The notes beneath the pieces are model-generated. The model did not search any database. It was not told where the DNA came from and was given only the letters and a program-made list of their open reading frames with translations. The translations under genes were made by a program, and so were the position numbers. This document shows, piece after piece, positions 1 to 11,599 of a stretch of DNA of 64,000 nucleotides. Where the stretch lies: contig OX328099.1 of NCBI GenBank assembly GCA_946811185.2, forward strand, positions 39,667,299 to 39,731,298, in the 5' to 3' direction. Positions within the stretch are counted from its first letter, which is position 1, and the number at the start of each line of letters is the position of its first letter. The DNA is from Hippopus hippopus. Taxonomy: Eukaryota > Mollusca > Bivalvia > Cardiida > Cardiidae.

Positions 1-452
1 CCTCTCCTGTGCGCTTGAGTTCCCGCATTTCACAAGTTGGTTCCGGCGCTTCACGTGTTGGGTCTGGAATTTCAAGAAGTAGTTCGTCACAGTCACAGAC
101 TGATCCTCGATCTTATGGTCGAAATAGACCGAAATCACAATACTCTAGGGTTAAAACTAATATAGATTCTTTCCATGAAGAAAAAGAAGGTATGTTTATA
201 ATGCCCGACGATCCGGAATTCCCAGCCAACTATCCATCAATAGAGAAACAAGCCACGTCATACTGTATAGGAGATTTACTGCCTGCTGTGGAAAAAAGTA
301 TTTTTTCAACTCAAAATGGAAAAGGTCGCCAAGTAAATGATACTGGCGGTCGTCAAGACACGACGGTAACATCCATAGATAATACCACGTCCAATGATGG
401 CTATGTCCTTCTTCAAAAGGGTGTGGATCTTCTTTCTACTGGTCTTGGCAAG
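1..452 (+). CDS. Exon of an unrecognised host gene (enters from left edge)
   Basis: An open frame runs from the window edge to a good splice donor (AAG then GTGAGA) after position 452, ending in phase 0. The 5' part encodes a Ser/Arg/Gly-rich low-complexity stretch (SRISQVGSGASRVGSGISRS). It is followed by a less repetitive part with an acidic patch and a segment reading LLPAVEKSIFSTQNGK, and ends in YVLLQKGVDLLSTGLGK. The reading frame continues into intron sequence and stops at about 470. The exon may start before the window. I do not recognise the family. Downstream plus-strand exons at 7273, 13932 and 14980 may belong to the same gene, but at least one linking exon was not found, because the 7273 exon needs a different incoming phase. 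Confidence 0.55.
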
Positions 453-1400
453 GTGAGATATGTAGTCTGATATTGATTACGTTTATTGTGTTTCTCCCAT
501 TTATGCCAATTTTTACTCTTAGTTTTCAAATACTTCAGTGCAGGTTGAATACAAATATGTCTTTCTCTGTTAAAAAGGGGGTTTAATGCATCTGCCAAAA
601 GTATTGACGCTATGAATAAATTTCCTGCAAGTCAAAGGACCATCCTACCTCATGATTTATCAAGTTTTTAGACAAAATGTATATATGATAATGCTTTACG
701 AAGATGTATTGAACCCCCTTTTCTAGAGCACTGCTCAAATCAAACTTGTTAAAAATCTAGGAGCCACAGTCAACATGGTCATAAACCTAGACAGGAAAAT
801 TATCATTACCGGCTAAATAATCAAAAGAATTTTAAATAAATTTACAATGAAGCCCACGAAGTTGCCTGTTATATCGTTGTTTCAGAAGGTAAAAACTTTA
901 CTCGTTCGACTGCTAATTTTTTTTATTACATCTTATTGCCCTTGGCTAAACAAGCGATGGGTATAGATCTAAGATCAAATTACACTTTCTGTACAGTCTG
1001 ATCTTGATCTAATCAGACCACAAAAGCCCATGTTTTCGCCCAGTGCGCTGAACGGGTTAACTCAGTTGGCTACAGCTGATGTTATTGTGGGTTTCCTCGT
1101 CATTAAGTCATGATGGAATGCTCTATCACAATTCTTCAAAATTTTGCTAATATACAGTTGATCTTCGTTTTCCCATAAAGATTATTAATATAAATGGAAT
1201 TTCAAATGATTGGTAAAGTAGGTTTGAGTCAAATGTGTGTCAAATATAGCAAACCTTTGTTGTTGCGAGATAATGCGATTTTCTAGTGTAAATTATTGTA
1301 TAAGTTAAAGGCACAGCAGCGGGCAAAGTGAACAATGCGGGTATAAAAATACATCTAAATTTAAACCATACCATTTTAAAGTATTTAAAATATCGCGTGG
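453..1400. other. Intronic/intergenic AT-rich sequence with one decayed MITE
   Basis: No coding exon is supported. A decayed copy of the GAGCCATGCTC-type MITE lies at about 556-742; both ends are recognisable but its usual GC-rich core is missing. The rest is unremarkable AT-rich sequence. Confidence 0.4.
556..742. repeat. GC-core MITE family 2, internally deleted copy
   Basis: The left end carries the family motif AAAGGGGGTTTAATGCATC and the right end its inverted counterpart (GATGTATTGAACCCCCTTTT). The palindromic CCTGCGCAG core of the better copies at 1812 and 63505 is absent. Confidence 0.6.
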
Positions 1401-1414
1401 ATAACTTTTGTTGT

Positions 1415-1562
1415 GCGGTCAGTCCAAGTGTTAGTCGCGGGCAGAAAAGTAAATTTTAAAACTAGGTTAAAAGTTGCCAAGTTGTTCTGTCTTTTGTTTA
1501 CTTTTTACCAGGTTTTAGAATTTATTTTTTCTGCCAGAGACTAGCACTTGGACTGCCCGTAC
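1415..1562. repeat. Imperfect inverted repeat
   Basis: Arms of about 35 bp at 1415-1450 and 1528-1562 share GTCAGTCCAAGTG / CACTTGGACTG with mismatches, around a spacer of about 80 bp. It resembles a small foldback element, but no target duplication is resolved. Confidence 0.5.
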
Positions 1563-1715
1563 AATAACAGATTGTCATCTTCACAATAATTTCTGTACTT
1601 CTTAATGGCAATTAAATGGTATAGTCTAAATTTAAATGCATTGTAGCTCCCGCATAGTTCATTTTTGGCCGCTACTTGGCCTTTAAGATTACTTTTGGTC
1701 CTTTGACATCCAAAC

Positions 1716-1721
<6 letters not shown>

Positions 1722-1756
<35 letters not shown>
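1722..1756. repeat. (AG)n microsatellite
   Basis: An uninterrupted GA/AG dinucleotide run of about 34 bases. Confidence 0.95.
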
Positions 1757-1759
<3 letters not shown>

Positions 1760-1811
1760 AGGACGGAACAATTTTTTCTATGTTTCCTCTACCATGCTAA
1801 GTACCAACATA

Positions 1812-2081
1812 TGAGCCATGCTCTGTTAAAAGGGTGCTTAATGCATCTGCAAAAAGTATCGACTCATATCAGTCTGCGCAATCCGCACAGGCTGACATGA
1901 GTCTGAAACTTTTTGTTATTGGTCAATTTTCTATATGTCAAAGGACCAGTGTGCCTCATGATTCAGCCTGTTGTTTTACAAATTGGATTTTATAGATCCA
2001 CAGTTATGTAGATCTAATGACTTGCTTGGTATAATGCATCAAGGAGATGCATTAAGCCCCCTTTTGCCAGAGTATGGCTCA
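1812..2081. repeat. GC-core MITE family 2, near-full copy
   Basis: Inverted ends TGAGCCATGCTCTG and a matching right end AGTATGGCTCA, with inner terminal motifs GCTTAATGCATC and GATGCATTAAGC. The core holds a palindrome around CTGCGCAATCCGCACAGG. About 270 bp with no coding capacity. Confidence 0.8.
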
Positions 2082-2522
2082 TTTATTTAGCTGTGCCACG
2101 TGATATATTCGCCTCTCACTATAGAATGTTATATATCAGTAATCACTTTGTATCTGCCTATCTGCACTAATGTTGAATTGCCACATATTACTTACCATTG
2201 CATGATATTTGATGTAAATTTCAGCGAATGTTTTTGTGCTAAGTACACTTTTGCTGTCGTTTCTTCTTTGATATTTCATTCAGCGTGTATATAGGTAAAG
2301 ATTTTTGTCTTCTTTTTTCGGGCTGTTTGAAGAGTTAGAAAATGTTCATCGTTCTAGTAAATATGTGGGCAAATTCAAAGTGCTGACAGTACTTTTTATT
2401 TGTCCCGTTTTCCGTAAGAAAACGAGTTCCATATCTACAGAATGTTGTAGACATATGGCAAAGTTACATTGAAAGAGATTACATCGTAGAAGTATTTGAA
2501 GACAACGAAAATATCTTATTTA

Positions 2523-2741
2523 ACCCTGTACCGAATAATACCTAGTTTTGACTACCCTGACGTCAAAAAAGGCATTTGGTAAAATTGTGAGAAGAGGAGA
2601 AAACGCTGGCAACCAGCATATTCTTCTTTTTTCCAGAATGGTTTCTACCCTCTGATAGCCATGTCAACCCATTCTTTTATCGTTTGCAAGCATGCTTTCA
2701 ATTTTGAAAAGTGCTAAGTTTGTCTCCTGGTAAGGGGTTAA
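2523..2741. repeat. TTAA MITE family 1 copy
   Basis: Decayed copy: the central foldback reads GGAGAAAACGCTGGCAACCAGC and the right end reads GGTAAGGGGTTAA. See the entry at 35246 for the family consensus. Confidence 0.6.
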
Positions 2742-3461
2742 TTGATGCTTGATAAAAATTGTGGGAAACAGAGCAATTGTAACGAACAAACGCATCTTTT
2801 CGCTGATTTTTAAAAAGCTGTATTCTGTTGGAGACGTAAAAGGTTTTGTTCGTGCAATCATTTGCCGTAACTCGACATGGGCATGATAACGATTTACTCT
2901 TCAAACAGTTCTGTTGGACTTTTTATCTTCGGAACCTGCACTTCTTATTCATCACCTTTTGGGAGCGTAGCCACGAATGTAGTTGAGAAGAATCCTAAAA
3001 TATTTTTTCTGCGTTTCTTTCGTTCGCATTTTTTCTCGAAATGGCAAACCTACAAAATGAGAGTGAATCAAGGGGCCTGGCTTTGCGACCGATATTTTCA
3101 ATTATGCTTCTGAGGGGCGTTACAGTTTTGAATGCCGAAAATTCAGAATACAGAAATAGACTCGTATGTACATTCATTTCATTTTAAGCATAGCATAATA
3201 GGTCGATTTTGGTTGCTTTTGCAGACGGTAATGATCAGGGTTAGAATGCACAGAACTTGCAGTCTGATCTTGGATCTACACCGTCCGATATTTTTGTCAG
3301 GTATGACTAGATTGAACTTGCTATATTTGGGCGTTTTCTAAGGACTTCTACAGTCTTTTTCATTTAGTTGGCAATGGATTGGACTTTTGTCTACATAGAG
3401 AAGTCTTGTTTGCATGAAGGCATTGATGTGTTGTGGATTGGGCAAGGGTTACACCGTGTTC

Positions 3462-3852
3462 TGGGCCCAAATTCACCGACCACTCTTAAGAACATTCCTA
3501 GTATTATTCTCAAGAATTTTATAAATTTGAAAGTAACACAACTCATGATTGGCTGAACCAAATAGTTTAGCCAATCAGAAGTTATGTTACTCTCTAAATC
3601 AGGGTCAGTATTCACCAACCATTCTTAAGAACAATCTTAGTCTTATTCTCCTGAATTTTCTAAATTTGAACGTAACATAACTTCTGATTTGGCTAAAGCA
3701 TTTAAGTTAGCCAATCAGAAGTTGTGCTACTTTCAAATTTAGAAAATCTTAGGAAAAAAAAATAGAGAATGTTCTTAAGAATGGTTGGTGAATACGGAAC
3801 CAGAATGAGATTTAGAGTCAAATCAAGAATGGCTGATGAATACGGGCCCTGA
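3462..3852. repeat. Nested copies of the CATTCTTAAGAAC foldback MITE
   Basis: Four end motifs are seen. Two are in forward orientation (ATTCACCGACCACTCTTAAG at about 3471 and ATTCACCAACCATTCTTAAG at about 3610), and two are inverted (about 3772-3797 and about 3826-3847). Between the ends are AGCCAATCAGAAGTT inverted pairs. The arrangement fits one copy inside, or overlapping, another. Confidence 0.7.
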
Positions 3853-4954
3853 CCCCACTTTTCTTTTCACCTATCCATTCACCCATTCTCCTTCTAGAGC
3901 ACTTTGGGACCCCCACCCTTTCGCCCTAACCAGACACGTCACCCACTAATACGTAATGTAACAGTCGTAGTTGAGAAAGCTAAACAGATGGACACTGCCA
4001 GTGGACATGTAAGTATACAAGCAAAGAACGGGCTTATGTAGAATATTAAGATTCTTCAGGATCGATGATGATATTTTTTTTTCACAAACTTGAAGGATTT
4101 TCTCTTTAAGTTTTCAGTGTTTGAAGCCTTGCTTCAGATGTAGACCACCATGGGATTCCCAAAGCAGTTTTTTAAAGTAACGAAAAAGTGCGCGAAGCAT
4201 GTTTGTGGTGAAAATAGTGTGTGAGATAAAAATCGGGCTTAATTCATTTTTTAAGATCGTTTTTGGGTGAAAATAATCCATTTTAGGTACAAGTACACTT
4301 TTTCGTAGGCTACGTGTGAGTGACAATAATTTGTTCGTTTATTTTTTTTTAAGTACGAGGGGTAACGAACAATTTCTGCATTTTTCGCACTGTTTTCTCA
4401 GTGATTATATAGATCTATACCTTTTTTAAAAATATTTAACAGTGATACATTTTGGTTAAATTAGCTTAGAAATCCATTTTTTCGGAGTGAAATGTCCTAT
4501 TCATTTATTTCAAGCTCTTACGGTTAAACAAAGGCCTCCAGATATAAATTTAATCCATTCCAAAGCTTGGCGGCATTTTAACAAGATTGATTACCCTTAA
4601 AGGGACCTACTTAGATGTTTTTGGTCGTGAGTCATTTTATGAAAAAGTAATTTTCGCGGTCAAATAACGCCATGGTCGTTTCGCAATCAGTAACTCCGTC
4701 TATTTTTATAACAACAGATATGACGTCATCATACATTTCTGAATATGCTTTGGTATAATCGACGAGTGTTTTTTGATCCTTGTAACATTCCTACAAGCCA
4801 TTGTGAAATCCGGCTACGTAGTGTGTAAAGGAAATATCATCAGACAAAAAATACACATTTCTTTCTGATTTATTGTTGGCTTGCAAACTGTTGCCTAGGT
4901 GAATTGAGCGACAAAACAGTTTTGAAATATAGTCTGATTGAAAAACACCCTTTA

Positions 4955-5112
4955 ATCCTTTTCAATCCTTGGAAGAAGGCTTTGGAAATCTTTGTGGGAA
5001 AGGAGAAAATGCAGGGAGTTAATCCCATCATTTGAGCCACCTTTAATTTGTCGTCTACAAATCCTTTCAATTTGAACTAGTTTACAGTTTTGTCGTTTTG
5101 TAAAGAGTTAAA
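4955..5112. repeat. TTAA MITE family 1, partial copy
   Basis: Contains TTTGTGGGAAAGGAGAAAATG and the family arm TTTGTCGTCTACAAATCCTT, ending TTTTGTAAAGAGTTAAA. The second half of the central palindrome is lost. Confidence 0.6.
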
Positions 5113-5119
5113 GGGGAGA

Positions 5120-6210
5120 AACGATTCGTATTAAGCATATTCTATTGTCAGAAACCTGTATAGCATATCTTTAATCCCAGTTAACTTGGAATTCTTTTTA
5201 GTTCCATTTGCAAGAGGCCAGCGTCATCTTGTCATCTTCTTCACCATATTTACATTTTGGAAATTTCTGCATATCATCATGAATGATCCTCGGATAGGCA
5301 TCTGTCAGATTCCCGCCTAGAATCTTGAGCCACCCAAACCGTGGCGCTGATCAAGGGAAATTACTCGTTAGAAATGATAGACAATGTAAATACTAAATCT
5401 TACCGCTCATTGGTAGGGTTACGTTTACATGTTTAATTTGAACACTTTTGTTTTTGTTGGCGTAAATATCCACAGGTTATAATAATAAAAAAAAAAAAAA
5501 ATAGACGTTTTCCAAAACACAATCATTAGAACTTTTGTTAAAAAATGTTCGTTAGGCTTTATTGATATTATTTCTCTTTTGGTAGACTACTTTCATTAAT
5601 TTTCTATGACTGCATCTGTGAAATAACGGCTGTTGTGGACAGGTTATTTTTTTTTAAATCAGAGACTTTGTTCGGATAAGTGTCACTTTTCATACCAGTT
5701 ACTGCTTGCTGGATTTAACAGTCAGTAGAGCAGAAGAGGGCTATAACGATCCTCTTGCCTCCTTTTCAGTGATACGCTCCATTTTTAAGGAAGATGTTGT
5801 TGATTAAATATACAAGTATTATATATACTGACATCACGTAGTCGTAACAACTTCTTTACTGTCATTCATGGGGGGAGGGGGAGGGGAAAGGGGAGGGGTA
5901 GGTATGATTTGATTGTATTATCGCCATTTTCAACAGTAAGCCTACATGTATTTCGATGATATCTTGCAGCTAGTATAATATCTATCCACATTTCTTGGAT
6001 AAAAGCTCAGTCCTATGACAAAAACAAATGCCTTTTCTATGCATACTTCCACCAGTACCGGCCACATGCGATTGTCTTGTGACAAACTTCACCGACTATA
6101 TACTACTTGTCCGCTATGTTACAGAGAATTGCGACCAGCGCTGCCAAAACGGGGACGTTTATACAGACACCGCGCATTGGGTCCGATAAGGGGTCAGTAT
6201 AACATTACTT
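5120..6210. other. No gene seen
   Basis: AT-rich sequence with a G-rich simple stretch at about 5871-5903 and short A/T runs. No ORF with coding character and no repeat end could be identified. Confidence 0.4.
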
Positions 6211-6217
6211 GCATTGG

Positions 6218-6442
6218 ACCCTTTACTAAACGATCCCATGATTTAACGACCCTTAAAAAAAGAAGCTTTTGAAAACATTGTGGGAAAAGGAGAAAATGCT
6301 GGTGACCAGCATTTTCTCCTTTTCCCACAATGTTTTCTATCCTTTCAAAAATGAATCCTATCGTGCGAGACACAATTGGTTTTTTGTCTGTCAATGCATC
6401 AGTTTGAATGAGGCTAAAATTTTGTAGTCTGAGAAAGAATTA
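6218..6442. repeat. TTAA MITE family 1 copy
   Basis: Left end CCCTTTACTAAACGATCC. A near-perfect central palindrome at about 6275-6332 is built on AAAACATTGTGGGAAAAGGA and its complement. The right end is decayed. Confidence 0.75.
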
Positions 6443-6571
6443 AAAACTTGTGAGAAGTTGTTGAGAATCCCTCTACCAATCTTATCTCAAACTATTTCTG
6501 CATAGACTACATGTATTCATAGTCATTCTATGGCACAACCTGAAAAAATTATAGGGCTATGTTGAACCCTT

Positions 6572-6775
6572 TACCGAACAATCTCGGGTTTTTAACGACC
6601 CATAGGAAGCAGGCTGTTGAAAACACTATAGAATAAAGAGAATATGCTGGTAACCAGTATTTTCACCTTTGCCCATAATGTTTCTAAAATTTCATGGACA
6701 AATATCCTACTATAAGCCATATCTAATCTGTCGTCTACAACTGCTTTGAACTTGCACATCAAAATTTTAATAATT
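6572..6775. repeat. TTAA MITE family 1 copy
   Basis: Left end CCCTTTACCGAACAATCTCG, central foldback ATATGCTGGTAACCAGTAT, and the family arm TTTGTCGTCTACAACTGCTT. Confidence 0.65.
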
Positions 6776-6934
6776 TCAGCACAATTTGGACTAAGAAAAA
6801 TATTTCGAAGTAGGCTTAATTCGGATTATCAAGCCATCAGTATACTTTAGAAGGACAGAAATTTCAAATACTAGGCCTATTATACTTTGCAGTCTTCGCA
6901 CGTGTATCAATAATGAATTGCTTATATGAGCAAT

Positions 6935-7103
6935 CTGGGTCCGTATTCAACAACCATTCTTAAGAACAATCTTTGTCTTATTGTTAGAAAATGTCTAAAT
7001 TTGAAAGTAACGCAACTTCTGATTGGGTAAATCGTACAGTTTAGCGAATCAGAAGTCGTGTTACTTTCTGAATCTAGAATAAGAGTTGTGAATACGGACC
7101 CAG
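6935..7103. repeat. CATTCTTAAGAAC foldback MITE, complete copy
   Basis: Terminal inverted repeats CTGGGTCCGTATTCA and TGAATACGGACCCAG bound about 169 bp. Inner motifs match the copies at 3462-3852. Confidence 0.75.
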
Positions 7104-7272
7104 AACTACTGCATCATTATTTTTCAAAGACACGTACATCCCGCCAAACACTTCGAATTACAATTCTGCTTCTTCGAGTTATTGAGCTTTCTTTGTAGAT
7201 CGATTCTTTTTTTCTGTTTGCATTTCCGCTGCTTTAGGATGTTTTTCATGTTCTTTGTTTAATTTTTCACAG

Positions 7273-7399
7273 CATTAGGACGCAACTTAGTCCCGACAAG
7301 GAGACCAAGAGAAAATTAAAGGAGGCATTTACGAAATTTTATCAAAATCGCCCAAAGGAGATCGGCAAAGAATTTCGAAGAACACAGACCATGTGGCAG
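7273..7399 (+). CDS. Candidate internal exon of the unrecognised plus-strand gene
   Basis: A polypyrimidine acceptor (TTTAATTTTTCACAG) precedes and a donor (CAG then GTGTGA) follows 127 bases that are open in one frame for 42 codons. The peptide is charged and helix-like, with segments LSPDKETKRKLKEAFTKF and RPKEIGKEFRRTQTMWQ. The surrounding DNA is non-coding in all frames, so it stands out. The incoming phase needs two carried bases, which exon 1-452 does not supply, so another exon must lie between if they share a gene. Function unknown. Confidence 0.5.
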
Positions 7400-7776
7400 G
7401 TGTGACCGTGCCGATCTCAATACTGCCATATCCAAGAAGTGAATAGAAATATGTTCAACCCGTAGTCTACTTAGCGCGACACTTGGACCTACAGCGGACA
7501 GTGTAGATCAAAATCAGACAGCACGAAACGTGAGGGCTGATCTTGGATCTATACAGTTCGATCTGGTAATTTTATACTATGGAAATTTTTCTGAGATCGG
7601 AATACTTCGATCTCCACTAAAAGCTTGAAATGTTCATTCGATCACAGGACAATTCATACCAGGACAATTCGTACCTGACAATTAATATCCATTAATACGG
7701 AACGATTTGTTCTGGTAGGAATTGGCCAGGTACAAGTTATCATAGAATCTATCTAATATATCCAGCAGTTTAAGGA

Positions 7777-8006
7777 TTAACTCATTACCAAACGACAAAA
7801 TTTTAGGTTTGTCCAAATCGAAAGCATTTGCAGACGACAAAGTAAAAGTGACTGAAAATTTGAAACTTGTTTTGTGAAGGGTAGAAGACATTGTGGGAAA
7901 AGGAGAAAATGCTGGGTTACCAGCATTTTCTCCTTTTCCTACAATGTTTTCTCAAGGCTTCTTTCTCAGGGTCGTCAAAAGTAGGGACTGTGTGGTAATG
8001 GGTTAA
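7777..8006. repeat. TTAA MITE family 1, full copy
   Basis: Bounded by TTAA at 7777-7780 and 8003-8006. Ends are CTCATTACCAAACGAC and GTGTGGTAATGGGTTAA. The central palindrome of about 57 bp is almost perfect. Confidence 0.85.
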
Positions 8007-8639
8007 AGCCACCGTTGATTGTTATTCTTCACTTCGTTGCTGTACTGTTTTTGTTCGTTTGTTTGTTTTTTGGTGATAGGGCCTACCAGTATCTCGAAAT
8101 CTTACGTTTTTCAAAACACGTTTAATGTGCTTCGTGATGTGTCTGGGACAAAAAGCGACTATGAAAAAGTTGCGGAATATGAATAAATTCTAATTGTAAC
8201 ATTAGAAAAAGACAGAAAGGTCACTTAGAGAAAGAAAGATACAGATACATCTCGATCAAACGTGCTTCATCGATGTTTTTAACGTAAATCCCGCCTCCCT
8301 CCAATTAACTTTTTCGGCAGTTTTCATTTAGCTATAACATAATAAACCATAATGATTACAGACGGTTTTCTTACTTTTACACGTTCACTCATTTAGAGTC
8401 AAATGCCATTTTCAAAAGTAATTCAGTTATTTCACGGCGACTAGTGCACATCATCGCCCGTTCTAGGTATTTCTATAGATACATGTAATAGCTTTATTTA
8501 CACTTTTCTCAACAAACCACTAGCTGCTTCCCATAGATCTATACTGAATCTTGTCATTCCTTAAGGTGCTGAAAAGCCTTTTTCGCACACAGCATTCGTT
8601 CCAAGTCAATGACTACTTTCCCATACCGGTGCCGTCGAG

Positions 8640-8820
8640 AAATTGTTTAGCGGTGAGAAAGGAATGAATTCTGTCGTAATGAATCCTTGAAAGAACTTCG
8701 TCAAGCTGGTATTCGACCTCACGACCTCTGAATTACAAGCTCTGTGGCAACACGGCTGGGCTTCTGGGCTCAGTAATGCGCTTTCGAATACCAGAACTCC
8801 TTGCACAACATATGAAAAAC
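8640..8820. repeat. tRNA-derived SINE-like fragment
   Basis: On the minus strand a B-box-like GGTCGAATACC lies downstream of an anticodon-arm-like stretch; the segment is bracketed by GGTATTCGA repeats. Tentative. Confidence 0.3.
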
Positions 8821-8825
8821 AAATG

Positions 8826-9052
8826 ATTCATGCTCTGACAAAAGGGGGTTTAATGCATCTCTGCCATGCATTACACCAAGCAAGTCCTCACATAATTGTG
8901 GATCCCTAAAATCTATTTTGTCTAACACTCGGCGTAATCCTGATGTAGAATGGTCCTTCAAATAGCAAAAAGTTTTGACCCATGTCCAGCATGAGTCGAT
9001 CCTTTTTGCAGATGCATTAAACCCCCTTTTTCCAGAGGACATAGCTCAAATC
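8826..9052. repeat. GC-core MITE family 2 copy
   Basis: Ends ATGCTCTGACAAAAGGGGG and GATGCATTAAACCCCCTTTT in inverted orientation. The core palindrome is decayed. Confidence 0.7.
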
Positions 9053-9155
9053 CAAAACACTTAAATCATTTGAGGCTACCCCTGGCATAAGTTGCCTCTC
9101 CTTTCCATTCTTAGTTACATGAGAAATTTACTATACATTGTTTTTCAAGAAAATA

Positions 9156-10721
9156 TACTGACACGCAAAAGAAAGTGTGCACTTGGTTAATTGGGAAATT
9201 TTGCATACTTAACTAAGCAAATATTGGCATATTTGGTATCAAAATTTGCAAAAATGTACTGACTACACAACATTTTGATTTTGATTGAAATTTAGTTATA
9301 AGCAGATTTTTGTTTTACGTGTAAATCACGGAGGGGTGAAAAATAAAAGTTGCAGACTTACGATTTTTTGGTAAATGCTCTTTGGCCTTCGGATACTTGT
9401 GTAGTTACGTAACATTTAATCAGTATTTGTTGTGCCCACCTCGTCTAAGGATGAACGCCAGTATTCTAGACCGCATGGACCTGACGTAACGTCTAATGAA
9501 GTCGGCGGAAATGGCGTTCCATTCATGTGCTAAGGCTGCAGCCAAGTCATTGATATTGTTGATGACATGGTTTTTCCCTTGCTCTCCTACCAAGCAAATC
9601 CCATAGATGTTCGATGGGATTCATATCCGGAGAGCAAGACGGCCAAGGTAAGACATTAACGTTATGTCTAGCGAGATAGGCCTAATTCCTGGTTAATACA
9701 GCACTATGTGGCCTTTCATTATCATGCATTAGACAACCAGGATTCTGTTGTAGGAAAGGAACAATAACTGGGCGTAAAACTTGGTCAATATAACCTTTGG
9801 CATTTAAATTACCACGAATAAAAACAAGGTCTGTATTCATATCACCCATGATACCTCCCCAGACCATTACACTACCCCCTCCAAAACGACCCCGCTCTAG
9901 TAGACAGTTTTGGTCAAAACGTTCCCCTCTACGTCTAAATACCCGAACTCTACCGTCTGCAGTGCTAAGTTTAAATCGCAACTCATAACTAAAAAGCACC
10001 CTAGACCACATGGCGCGGTTCCAACGTAAGTGACGGCGAGCCCAGACCAGTCTGAGAGCGCGATTTCTGTTATTAAGAACCTGACCTACGCAAAGTCTCC
10101 TAGCCTTTATCGGGTAAGGATTGGCCCTTAGGCGTCTCAGAATGGTATCCCTAGATACGCCAAGCTCCTTCGCAGTGCTTGTAGCCGTTTTGAATCGATG
10201 ACGCAAGTGCATCAAAGTCAAAAATCTATCCTGACGTGCCGTTGTCACATTCGGCCTACCGGATCGTGGGCGATCTCTAATGTTTCCATTCTGGTTGAAA
10301 CGTTGTCGGAGTTTGCTTATTGTGTTTCTATGGCAGTTAAACTGCCTAGCGACGTCAGCAACGCCAACACCGGCAGCGAGCTGCACAAGCGCTTGAAATC
10401 GCTCGTTTTCTTGAAGCTTTGGCATCGTGTTTGCGAGTGAAATTAAAAAATGAACTGTGATTTATTATTGCACTATCGATAAAGATATCGGCCAGGGCCA
10501 ACCCGTTGCTGTACACACTTTGCACGGGTAGCACGAGCGAAAGTTACAAAATAGCCCGCCGTCAATGTGAAGGTCGTCTATGCCCTGAAATATGGGTTAA
10601 ACTGGGGCAGTTTGTGGAGGATTATTTTCTTCTCTCATGTTAAAAAATCCGTTGTTCTAAACTTTGTTATAAAAAAGTTACGCCCAATATAAAAGTGCAC
10701 ACTTTCTTTTGAGTGTCAGTA
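9156..10721 (-). mobile_element. Tc1-like DNA transposon (inactive)
   Basis: Terminal inverted repeats of about 25 bp (TACTGACAC with AAAGAAAGTGTGCAC at the left, the complement at the right) are flanked by the TA target duplication at 9154-9155 and 10722-10723. The interior holds one broken transposase reading leftwards. Length of about 1.57 kb is normal for Tc1 elements. Confidence 0.9.
9420..10425 (-). pseudogene. Tc1-family transposase pseudogene
   Basis: The first 247 codons are open. They carry an N-terminal paired-like helix-turn-helix (VADVARQFNCHRNTISKLRQ), a second HTH with RPRSGRPNVTT, and part of the DDE domain. Three defects are visible. The position normally held by the first catalytic Asp in the FSDE motif is Tyr (FSYEL). 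An in-frame TAG stands at 9682-9684, just after the second catalytic Asp block (HDNERPH). A frameshift near 9563-9580 follows the still recognisable SPDMNPIEHLWD block, which includes the third catalytic residue. After the shift the C-terminal part (EWNAISADFIRR) continues in another frame to about 9420. The enzyme cannot be active. Confidence 0.9.
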
Positions 10722-10744
10722 TATAAACACTTAATTCTTGCGAA

Positions 10745-10945
10745 AATAAGAAGTGTTTTATCGAGACCAAGGAAATGGCTTTTGAAAACATTGTGGGAAA
10801 GGGATAGAATGCTGGTATGTCTCCTTTTCCCACAGTGTTTTCTACACTTCCACAGTCAAATCTCACCGTTCCAGCCATATTTTATTTGTCGTCTTAATAT
10901 GCTTTCAATCTGGAATAGTTCAAAATTTTGTCATATGGTAAAGAG
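10745..10945. repeat. TTAA MITE family 1, partial copy next to the Tc1 element
   Basis: Contains AAAACATTGTGGGAAAGGGA, a shortened centre, and CTCCTTTTCCCACAGTG, ending TATGGTAAAGAGAAAA. Confidence 0.65.
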
Positions 10946-11302
10946 AAAAGCAAATTCGGTGCTCATGTTTTTCATTATGAAAATGAAAAAAAAAAAAAAA
11001 AATACTCTATAGCAGCAAAGAGCTAAACTTATCCTACTGACTTAAAATAATCCAGGGAACGTCTTCAAATGAGTTCAATAAAACAAGGACAGTACAAACA
11101 GATCGGACTGTCCAGTCGTACATGCTGATATTTGTCCAACACTCCCCACTCACTAGCTAAGCATACAGGAGATCGTCTAATATCAACGGTGATTCGCCAT
11201 GTTGAACAGCATTGTAAGTAAATTTTTTGCCCTTTGCAACAGAAACACCGCTAAGCGGAAACATTTCATAAACGGAACTTATTTACAACGCAAATACCTT
11301 GG

Positions 11303-11551
11303 AAAACGGGGGTTTAATTCATCTTGATAATGCATCACACCAATATACCAAGCAAGTCGTCACATAATAAAGACCCATTGTATCTAAAACCCTTACGAAT
11401 CATGATGTAGAATGGTCCTGTGACGTGCAGTAAATTTACCAATAGCAAGAGGTTTCGACCAAGGTCAGCTTGCGTGATATGCGCAGGCTGAACACAGTCC
11501 ACATACTATTTGCAGATTCATCAAACTGCCTTTTTACAGAGTATGGGACAA
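11303..11551. repeat. GC-core MITE family 2, decayed copy
   Basis: Recognisable by CGGGGGTTTAATTCATC at the left, CAAGCAAGTCGTCACATAAT inside, and TTGCAGATTCATCAAACTGC at the right. Confidence 0.6.
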
Positions 11552-11599
11552 ATTATTATAAAGTTTACATGTAATACTGGCCTTCGAAGGCTTATCTTT

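Noticed and set aside
3966..4009. Small plus-strand exon ending GGACAT/GTAAGT
   Set aside because: The only open frame has phases that fit neither the exon at 1-452 nor that at 7273; too short to support alone.
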